This document shows positions 6,201 to 11,109 of a stretch of 11,109 nt of DNA, in pieces. The DNA comes from JAYZDB01 sp036338025. GTDB taxonomy: Bacteria; Planctomycetota; UBA1135; UBA2386. Every line of letters starts with the position of its first letter. The first letter of the stretch is position 1. Location of the stretch: the NCBI GenBank assembly GCA_036338025.1, contig JAYZDB010000286.1, positions 1 to 11,109 on the forward strand, given 5' to 3'. The notes under the pieces are model-generated. The model saw only the letters and a program-made list of their open reading frames with translations, had not been told where the DNA came from and did no database searches. Both the position numbers and the translations under genes were made by a program.

Positions 6201-6980
6201 CTAGGGTTGCTTTGCTTCCACCGGCACGAGGTCGAGCAGTGCGTGCTTGTGGTCTCGACTGGCCCGATAGAACACCTCCACCACGTAGCGGCCGGGCTTG
6301 AGCGGGCCGAGGTCGACCTGTACCTGCTCGACCGATCGCTTTGGCCTGGCAGTCCGCGGCGCCTGGCCGGTGACCGTGACCCGGACCCGGCCTTGCGGGT
6401 TGGGCTTGCCGACTTCGTTGACCCGCAGTTTCCACCCGGTGCTGGGGGTGCGAAACCCCAACGCGAGTTTTTGTCCCGTCTTGGTTGCGACGAATCGACT
6501 GGTCACCGGCCGCTCGCGCACCTTCAGTTCCCAGGCGCGAGCATCCTTCTTGATGGTGAAGGTCCCGTGTTTGTTGGTCGCCGCCAGTAGCAGGGAGGTC
6601 CGGTACCGATAGGCGCCCTTCTCGGTGTCTCGCCAGTGCACCTCGAGCAGGTACTCGCCGACATTGCAGTAGCCGATCAAAAACCGGGCCTCCTTCTCCT
6701 CGATCACTGCTGCTGCCAGCCCCCTGGGCGCGATTGCCGTGACCTTTGCCAGCATGCGACCCTGCGGGTCAGGCTTGCTGAAACTGTCGACCTTGATCCG
6801 GTAGCCGGCGGTTGGAAATCGCAGCTTGGCGATCACCGCGAACTGCGGCGGTGCCGACTCCATGACCCGGATCTCGAATTGCAGTGGCTCCTGAAGGACC
6901 GCCAGGCGAGTCGCCTGCGGTTCGGCTACCTGGCAGGTCAGGCCGGTGGTAAGGGCGAATACGGATAGGACGAATTTCAT
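6201..6980 (-). CDS. Secreted protein with two tandem beta-rich domains (259 aa)
   Basis: The ATG at 6980 starts a signal peptide (MKFVLSVFALTTGLTC); a longer open frame upstream has no signal and is antisense to the NIPSNAP gene, so it was not used. The mature protein contains an internal duplication. Residues 53-87 (GYRIKVDSFSKPDPQGR within it) align with 174-210 (GWKLRVNEVGKPNPQGR). Each copy ends in a strand of the form G-E/R-Y-x-x-E-V about 35 residues later, followed by a basic turn. The alternating pattern suggests Ig-like or protease-inhibitor-like beta domains. Cys16 could be lipidated, but the residues before it do not fit a good lipobox. No family assigned. It is transcribed divergently from the NIPSNAP gene across 192 bases. 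Confidence 0.82.
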   Translation of the reverse strand: MKFVLSVFALTTGLTCQVAEPQATRLAVLQEPLQFEIRVMESAPPQFAVIAKLRFPTAGYRIKVDSFSKPDPQGRMLAKVTAIAPRGLAAAVIEEKEARFLIGYCNVGEYLLEVHWRDTEKGAYRYRTSLLLAATNKHGTFTIKKDARAWELKVRERPVTSRFVATKTGQKLALGFRTPSTGWKLRVNEVGKPNPQGRVRVTVTGQAPRTARPKRSVEQVQVDLGPLKPGRYVVEVFYRASRDHKHALLDLVPVEAKQP

Positions 6981-7033
6981 GATCTGCTTGGACCGCGAGC
7001 AGGATGCAAGGTTCCGGCCGAGTGGTGAATTTG

Positions 7034-7055
7034 TCGCCCCGCAAGGCGATTTTTT
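7034..7055 (+). terminator. Short plus-strand terminator-like hairpin with T6
   Basis: TCGCC (7034-7038) and GGCGA (7045-7049) form a 5-bp stem with a six-base loop, followed directly by six T (7050-7055). It precedes another hairpin with a T-run by three bases. No plus-strand gene ends nearby; the region lies between two divergent genes. Confidence 0.5.
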
Positions 7056-7058
7056 CTT

Positions 7059-7095
7059 CGGGCACCGAGGCCTACGTCGGCTTGTGCCCGGTTTT
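7059..7095 (+). terminator. Second plus-strand terminator-like hairpin in the divergent gap
   Basis: CGGGCAC (7059-7065) and GTGCCCG (7084-7090) are perfect complements with an 18-base loop and are followed by GTTTT (7091-7095). Together with the hairpin just before it, this makes a tandem terminator. Its T-run overlaps the -35 element of the candidate NIPSNAP promoter, so plus-strand transcripts arriving from the left would stop just before that promoter. Confidence 0.55.
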
Positions 7096-7123
7096 GACAG
7101 CTTGTGAGATTGTGCGTTTGGAT
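7094..7123 (+). promoter_or_regulatory. Candidate promoter for the NIPSNAP gene
   Basis: A perfect TTGACA (7094-7099), an 18-base spacer and TTGGAT (7118-7123, three of six). The start of transcription would be near 7130, leaving a leader of about 43 bases with AGGAG before the ATG. Confidence 0.35.
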
Positions 7124-7172
7124 TGCAGACCCTCGGGTAGCATCCGCGCCCTATCCCAACAGGAGCCCACCG

Positions 7173-7973
7173 ATGTCCCGAGACTGGAACCGACGCCGTT
7201 TTCTCAGCACCTTTGCCGTAGCTGCCGCGGTCACTGTGGCCGGTGCCTGCTCGAAGCCGGGGGACGTGGCTGGCGGCCGGGAATACTACGAGCTTCGCAG
7301 TTACCGCGTTCAGACCGCCGAGAAGCAAAAGGCACTGCTCGCCTACGTCGAGTCCGCCCTGTTGCCGGCCTTGAATCGCATGGGGCTCGAGCGCATCGGT
7401 GTCTTCACCAGTCTCGACAAGGCTGACGACCACGATGTCCGCGTGCTGATCCCCTTCCCGACACTGGATGCGTTCTCCGGCCTGACCCCCAGGCTCGAAG
7501 CGGACCCTGCCTACCTGAAGGCGGCCGCCAGCCATTTTACGGGGCCGATGAAAGATCCGCCCTACACCCGCATCAGTTCGCAGTTCATGAAGGCCTTCGT
7601 GAGCATCCCGAGCATCGAACTGCCAGCCCAGACCGCCACCAGGCAGCCTCGTATCTTCGAACTGCGTACCTACGAGAGCCACAACGAAGACGCCGCGCGC
7701 CGCAAGGTGCTGATGTTCGACGAGGGTGAGACGCAACTCATGCGCGACGTCCAGCTCGGGCCGGTGTTCTTTGGCCAGATGCTGGTCGGCCATGACGTGC
7801 CCAACCTGACCTACATGCTCAGCGCCACAGACACCAAGGCACACAAGGCGCACTGGAAGTCCTTCTTGGGCCATCCGAAATGGAACGAGATGAAGGTGCT
7901 GCCGCAGTACAAGGACACCGTTTCGAAGATCACCAAGTGGTTTCTGAAGCCGACGGACTTCTCGCAGATCTAG
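7173..7973 (+). CDS. NIPSNAP family protein with Tat signal, possible lipoprotein
   Basis: The 266-residue product has a twin-arginine signal: NRRRFLS (6-12), a hydrophobic segment and AGAC at 23-26, which is a relaxed lipobox. The mature part carries two related ferredoxin-like (dimeric alpha/beta-barrel) halves. The first starts at EYYELRSYRV (38-47) and the second, the better NIPSNAP match, at RIFELRTYESHNEDAARRK (160-178), continuing to FFGQMLVG (199-206) and LTYMLS (212-217). NIPSNAP domains occur in proteins of varied or unknown function. The ATG at 7173 is supported by AGGAG at 7161-7165 with a seven-base spacing, the clearest ribosome binding site in the window. The gene converges on rmuC with 30 bases between stops and no visible terminator. 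Confidence 0.93.
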   Translation: MSRDWNRRRFLSTFAVAAAVTVAGACSKPGDVAGGREYYELRSYRVQTAEKQKALLAYVESALLPALNRMGLERIGVFTSLDKADDHDVRVLIPFPTLDAFSGLTPRLEADPAYLKAAASHFTGPMKDPPYTRISSQFMKAFVSIPSIELPAQTATRQPRIFELRTYESHNEDAARRKVLMFDEGETQLMRDVQLGPVFFGQMLVGHDVPNLTYMLSATDTKAHKAHWKSFLGHPKWNEMKVLPQYKDTVSKITKWFLKPTDFSQI

Positions 7974-8003
7974 CAGGATCGGAACTGTGGGCGCTCGGTC
8001 GCC

Positions 8004-9263
8004 TCAGCCCTCTGCTTCGGTCTGCTCTTCGAGGCTCTCGTCTTCGGGCGGTGAGAGCTGTGCGGGTGCAGCCGCGTCGATGTCGTCGTCGACGAGATGG
8101 TCGGGGAGCTTCTTGGAAGTCTTGGCACCGAGCTCGCGGAGCTTGTTGGCGCGACCGATAAGGTTGCCCTTGCCGGTGGTGAGCTTGTTCATGGCGCCGT
8201 CGTAGGCGGTGTGGGTCTGCTCGATCCGGGAACCGACAGATTCGATGTCCTTGACGAAGCCGACGAACTTGTCGTACAGCGCACCGGCCTGCTTGGCGAT
8301 CTCTTCGACGTTCCTGGTCTGGTGCTCGCGGCGCCAGATGGTCGCGATGGTCTTTAGCGTGGCGAGCAGGGTGGTGGGCGTGACGATCACGATGTCCCTG
8401 GACAGTGCTTCGTTGAAGATGTCCCGGTTGGCTCGCAAGGCCTCGGTCAGGGCGGCCTCGATCGGCATGAACATCAGCACGTAGTCGACGGTGTGGATGC
8501 TCTCGAGGTGCTGGTAGCTCTTGCCCGAGAGCCCCTTCACGTGTGCCTTGATCGAGGCGACGTGCGCGTCGAGGGCCGTCTTGCGTTCGCCATCATCCTC
8601 GGCCGAACAGTAACGTTCGTAGGCAGTGATCGAGACCTTGGCGTCGATCACGACCTGCCGGTCGCCCGGCAGATAGACGATTACGTCCGGACGCTTGCGC
8701 TTGCCCTCGTCATCGGTCTCGCTGACCTCGCGTTGGAACTCGCGGCCTTCTTCGAGACCTGAGAGTTCGAGCACGCGCTCGAGCACCATCTCGCCCCAGT
8801 TGCCCTGGGTCTTGCTCTCGCCCTTGAGCGCGAGGGTGAGGCCACGCGCTTCCTCGCCGATCTGGGTGTTCAGATCCTTCAGGTCCTTGATCTGCTGACC
8901 CAGCACCGCGTGTTTGCTGGCCGTCTCCTTGCCGTCATCCTCGAGCTTCTTCTTGAAGTCCTTGATGTTCTGGTTGAGCGGTTTCAGGAGGTCTCCGATC
9001 TTCTTCTCATTCGTCTCGACCAGGGCCTTGGAACGCTTGTCCAGGATCTCCTGGGTGACGTCCTTGACTGCCAGCAGGAGTTGCTTGCGGTCCGCCTCGC
9101 TCTGGTCCGGCTGCTCCTCGAGAGTCTGCAGTTTGCTCTCCAGGCTGGCCGCCCGGGCCTGTAGTTTGCCCTCCAGGCTGGCTGCCCGGACGCTCCTCAC
9201 CAGCCATCCGATCGCCGCCCCGATCGCGACTCCGGCCAGTGCTGAGGTGATGTCCCATGCCAT
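8004..9263 (-). CDS. rmuC: DNA recombination protein RmuC
   Basis: The 419-residue protein fits RmuC throughout. It has one N-terminal membrane helix (about 5-22), a long coiled coil (25-140), then the nuclease-like core with GNWGE (154-158), RPDVIVYLPG (191-200) and VVIDAKVS (204-211). These correspond to the acidic/Lys motif of the restriction-endonuclease-like fold. Further family blocks are DYVLMFMPIEAA (260-271), TPTTLLATLKTIA (295-307), GALYDKFVGFV (327-337) and GKGNLIGRANKLRELG (364-379). The tail is acidic. RmuC proteins limit recombination between inverted repeats, but their biochemical activity is poorly defined. The ATG at 9263 gives the expected short N-terminus before the helix; there is no Shine-Dalgarno site. 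The coiled coil contains a recent-looking 33-base duplication. Confidence 0.96.
   Translation of the reverse strand: MAWDITSALAGVAIGAAIGWLVRSVRAASLEGKLQARAASLESKLQTLEEQPDQSEADRKQLLLAVKDVTQEILDKRSKALVETNEKKIGDLLKPLNQNIKDFKKKLEDDGKETASKHAVLGQQIKDLKDLNTQIGEEARGLTLALKGESKTQGNWGEMVLERVLELSGLEEGREFQREVSETDDEGKRKRPDVIVYLPGDRQVVIDAKVSITAYERYCSAEDDGERKTALDAHVASIKAHVKGLSGKSYQHLESIHTVDYVLMFMPIEAALTEALRANRDIFNEALSRDIVIVTPTTLLATLKTIATIWRREHQTRNVEEIAKQAGALYDKFVGFVKDIESVGSRIEQTHTAYDGAMNKLTTGKGNLIGRANKLRELGAKTSKKLPDHLVDDDIDAAAPAQLSPPEDESLEEQTEAEG
9126..9191 (-). repeat. Two-copy 33-base tandem repeat inside rmuC
   Basis: Bases 9126-9158 and 9159-9191 are near-identical copies, encoding VRAASLEGKLQ and ARAASLESKLQ just after the membrane helix. 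Eleven residues is the hendecad coiled-coil period, so gain or loss of a unit keeps the coil in register. Confidence 0.8.
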
Positions 9264-9310
9264 GAGGACAGACTAGTTCCGGAGGCCAGGGTGGGCCAAG
9301 ACGACTGTTC

Positions 9311-9337
9311 CCAGGCGCGGGGCGAGCCTGGTTTTTT
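9311..9337 (+). terminator. Plus-strand intrinsic terminator in the rmuC upstream region
   Basis: CCAGGC (9311-9316) and GCCTGG (9326-9331) form a perfect stem with a nine-base loop and are followed by six T (9332-9337). No plus-strand gene lies between 7973 and here. It sits 190 bases before the next plus-strand gene, so it may end antisense transcripts from rmuC or act as a leader attenuator. A second hairpin, TCCCTG/CAGGGA (9341-9346 with 9354-9359), follows at once. Confidence 0.65.
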
Positions 9338-9418
9338 CGGTCCCTGTGAATGCCAGGGATCGAAGTGTCCAGCGTGCATGAGCTTTGGGGTAATTCGCCA
9401 GGCGTGAGTTTTTTGCAC

Positions 9419-9443
9419 AAACAGCCTCCGCTGCACGCTGTTT
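9419..9443. repeat. 7-bp inverted repeat in the rmuC/secreted protein divergent gap
   Basis: AAACAGC (9419-9425) and GCTGTTT (9437-9443) are perfect complements with an 11-base loop. It lies about 84 bases before the ATG at 9527. It could be an operator or a leader hairpin. I found no convincing promoter in the 263-base gap for either gene. Confidence 0.4.
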
Positions 9444-9526
9444 CTTACGCGGTAGTGGGTGAAAGGGCCGCCAAGCGGTGCCCCAAGAGACAGTTACATA
9501 CACATATTCAAACTGGAGCCCCCGAT

Positions 9527-10228
9527 ATGTTGCGAATCAGCAGGACCATTGTCTTCCTCGCCCTCGCCGGCCAGAGCCTGAACGCCCAGGAACTCGAGAT
9601 TGGCGTTGTTCCCAGCGGCAACGACACCGTGACCTATACCTTCGATGTCGGCGGTCCGCCGCGTGGCCAGTACATGTTGTTTGTCAGCCCGAACGCATTC
9701 ATAGACCCGATTCAACTACCCGGGATCGGTGATCTGCACCTGGATCCAACCTTCATCATCCAGCTCACGCCGCCGCGTCCGCTCGACCCCACTGGCTTCG
9801 GCACGGTTGATTTCACGGTGCCGATTCCGATGATCTACGATCTGCCGCTGCATTTCCAAGCGCTGAGCATTGATCCTCGCGGCCCGGTGGCCACGACGAA
9901 TCTCGTGACGAGCTGGTACAAGGACGACATTGTCGAGTCCGCAGGTCCCGCGACAGCGAACCTGCGATTCAGGATGGGCAGTGGCAGGACTCCCAATGTT
10001 GTCATCTCCGGCGAATTTGAGGGTGCGCCGAACAAGACCGTGGAGATCACAGTCTGCAAGAACGGGTTTGGGAACAAGCCGAAGGTGGTGTTCAAGGGCA
10101 AGCTCGATGCGAATGGAAAGATGACGTTGGGCCTGGGATTCCCAATGTCGACTTTGTCCGACACAACGACGGTCGTCTTCATCGGTGGCAAACCGGCGGG
10201 GATGGTTACATACACAAAGAGTAAGTAG
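9527..10228 (+). CDS. Secreted beta-rich protein of unknown function (233 aa)
   Basis: The ATG at 9527 is preceded by GGAG (9515-9518) at eight bases and begins a clear signal peptide, MLRISRTIVFLALAGQSLNA, with probable cleavage after Ala20. The mature protein has no membrane segment and alternates hydrophobic and polar residues, as in beta sandwiches. Its central part PLHFQALSIDPRGP (107-120) followed by ATTNLVTSW is a pattern I associate with exported proteins of planctomycetes. The C-terminal 80 residues look like a second small domain (NVVISGEFEG to VVFIGGKPAG). No catalytic motif is visible. An in-frame ATG at 9350 would add about 59 residues without a signal and is rejected. The gene is divergent from rmuC and stands alone on its strand until the next small gene. 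Confidence 0.85.
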   Translation: MLRISRTIVFLALAGQSLNAQELEIGVVPSGNDTVTYTFDVGGPPRGQYMLFVSPNAFIDPIQLPGIGDLHLDPTFIIQLTPPRPLDPTGFGTVDFTVPIPMIYDLPLHFQALSIDPRGPVATTNLVTSWYKDDIVESAGPATANLRFRMGSGRTPNVVISGEFEGAPNKTVEITVCKNGFGNKPKVVFKGKLDANGKMTLGLGFPMSTLSDTTTVVFIGGKPAGMVTYTKSK

Positions 10229-10320
10229 CCCTGACCGACTGCTCGCCTCGATCGGCCGGGCCGGCGACCTGAATGCAGGGCGCTGGTGCGGCCGATCCAC
10301 TTGACGGTATGCTGGTCTGC

Positions 10321-10638
10321 ATGCCCCGGATCTTGCCACGCCAGGTGCTCGCCTTCACGGTTGTGCACCTGTTCCTTGTGATCACGGCCCTCTTCTTTGC
10401 GCTGGAGGGCCTGGCCGCGCTGGACGATGATGATTGGAAGCCGTCCATGCTGGGCCAGGTTGCCGAGGTGGTAATGATCGTGCTCTTGCAGCCCGGGATG
10501 TTCGTATGGGCACTCCTCGGCGGTGGGCGGGAGAATCCGGACAGCCTGGAATGGCTGGTGTTTTGCGCCAACAGCCTGGTCTGGGGCGTGGCCCTGGCCT
10601 TCTTGCGCGCCTGGTGGCTGCAGCGCAGCCGGGATTAG
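10321..10638 (+). CDS. Small membrane protein (105 aa)
   Basis: The product has a basic N-terminus (MPRILPRQ) and three hydrophobic helices: VLAFTVVHLFLVITALFFAL (about 9-28), VVMIVLLQPGMFVWALLG (50-67) and WLVFCANSLVWGVALAFLRA (78-97), ending in a basic tail WWLQRSRD. Helix one is followed by an acidic loop (LDDDDWK). ATGs at 10309 and 10273 are alternative starts; 10321 gives the most usual positive-inside N-terminus, but none has a Shine-Dalgarno site. The family was not recognised, although the ending LEWLVFCANSLVWG is a pattern seen in other small unannotated bacterial membrane proteins. Its stop is 14 bases from the stop of the convergent YdhR-like gene. Confidence 0.7.
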   Translation: MPRILPRQVLAFTVVHLFLVITALFFALEGLAALDDDDWKPSMLGQVAEVVMIVLLQPGMFVWALLGGGRENPDSLEWLVFCANSLVWGVALAFLRAWWLQRSRD

Positions 10639-10652
10639 ATGCGCCTGGCAGA

Positions 10653-10955
10653 TTAGCCGACGCCGGTGACCTTGGATGGTGCTTCCAAGACCTCGAAATC
10701 GGTAGCCGTGATGTTGACCAACGCCGGGTTGCTCCCGACCTGGCCGAACAGTTCGGATGCCTTGAAGTCGAGCATCGCCTGCCGGTCTTGCCAGACGTAG
10801 ACGCCGCCGTAGGTGTTGGTCTCCTCATTGGCGAGCCAATGCTTGGAGAGTAGCCCCGGGACCGCCGCAAAGACGGCGGCCAGATCGTTGCAGACGGCCT
10901 CGTACTGGTCGCGGCCCAACTCGTGCAAGTTGAAGTTGATGATCAAGATGTGCAT
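10653..10955 (-). CDS. YdhR-like protein (monooxygenase/ABM-type dimeric fold)
   Basis: The 100-residue product opens with a beta strand (MHILIINFNL), followed by a helix and then the diagnostic stretch PGLLSKHWLANEETNTYGG (33-51) and VYVWQDRQAMLDF (52-64). This parallels the PGFLWKVW...GGIYLF segment of E. coli YdhR, and the protein ends with TDFEVLEAPS. YdhR-like proteins form dimeric alpha/beta barrels and are called putative monooxygenases; the substrate is unknown. The ATG at 10955 has no Shine-Dalgarno site, but a good promoter ends just seven bases before it, so the transcript may start at the ATG. The length is that of the family, so the gene looks complete. Confidence 0.85.
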   Translation of the reverse strand: MHILIINFNLHELGRDQYEAVCNDLAAVFAAVPGLLSKHWLANEETNTYGGVYVWQDRQAMLDFKASELFGQVGSNPALVNITATDFEVLEAPSKVTGVG

Positions 10956-10961
10956 CCGGGC

Positions 10962-10990
10962 AAGCTAGAAAGCCACGGCGAGTCTGTCAA
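10962..10990 (-). promoter_or_regulatory. Candidate promoter giving a leaderless YdhR-like mRNA
   Basis: On the minus strand a perfect TTGACA (10990-10985), a 17-base spacer and TAGCTT (10967-10962, three of six). The expected start of transcription, about seven bases after the -10, falls on or next to the A of the ATG at 10955. The gene has no Shine-Dalgarno site, which fits leaderless translation. Confidence 0.5.
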
Positions 10991-11000
10991 GAATTGCGAG

Positions 11001-11109
11001 CTACCTGCACCACAACGAAGTAGCGGCGCGTGTGTGAGTTCCCAGCAGCGCGGTTTTGAAAACCTCGACGCCGGTCCCTGCCGATGCGACGATGTAGGGA
11101 TCGCAGAGA
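11001..11109 (-). CDS. Probable 3' end of a gene entering from the right edge
   Basis: From the edge a minus-strand frame reads CDPYIVASAGTGVEVFKTA, then a short polar tail, and stops with TAG at 11003-11001. Codons end mostly in G or C, as in the neighbouring genes, and the stop leaves just enough room for the YdhR-like promoter. With only about 35 residues, neither family nor reality is certain; a plus-strand frame over the same bases is also open. Confidence 0.35.
   Translation of the reverse strand, partial: LCDPYIVASAGTGVEVFKTALLGTHTRAATSLWCR

Noticed and set aside
6981..7874. N-terminal extension of the 6201-6980 gene
   Set aside because: It runs antisense through the NIPSNAP gene and would bury the signal peptide that starts at 6980.
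9493..10216. 12-base direct repeat GTTACATACACA before and at the end of the 9527-10228 gene
   Set aside because: A few exact 12-mers are expected by chance in 11 kb, and the second copy is simply the codons for VTYT.

Overview
The window is a stretch of chromosome from a GC-rich bacterium (about 60% G+C by eye). The gene content suggests a Planctomycetota-like organism or a similar environmental lineage: a deoxyhypusine-synthase-like enzyme, a Tat-exported NIPSNAP protein, several unrecognised secreted proteins with N-terminal signals, and few Shine-Dalgarno sites. This placement is an inference; there is no 16S or other phylogenetic marker. I see no phage genes, transposase, CRISPR array or defence island. 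All gene calls here are my own reading of the frames.

Left part (1-3796, minus strand). Reading right to left there is a DUF6687-like protein with a DHH-like acidic motif, a 438-residue secreted protein, and a deoxyhypusine-synthase-like enzyme. The last two overlap by one base and are surely co-transcribed. At the left edge lies the N-terminus of a membrane protein that runs off the window.

Middle (3797-7172). A 321-base gene-free stretch holds a very strong plus-strand terminator hairpin, an imperfect direct repeat and a long inverted repeat. It is followed by a complete tRNA-Asp(GTC) with encoded CCA and its own terminator. Then come a small two- to three-helix membrane protein (minus), a HEAT-like exported protein whose true start codon is unclear (plus), a small membrane protein with a His/Met/Cys-rich loop (plus), and a secreted protein built from two copies of a beta-rich domain (minus).

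Right part (7173-11109). A Tat-signal NIPSNAP protein converges with rmuC (DNA recombination protein family). Beyond rmuC are a secreted hypothetical protein, a small membrane protein, a YdhR-like monooxygenase-fold protein with an apparently leaderless promoter, and probably the 3' end of another minus-strand gene at the edge.

Most genes look like unlinked single units in alternating orientation, so no multi-gene system can be claimed beyond the small DHS-like operon. The observations most worth following are the altered substrate pocket of the DHS-like enzyme, a recurring set of plus-strand intrinsic terminators with no upstream gene, the start-codon problem of the HEAT-like gene, and the leaderless promoter of the YdhR-like gene.
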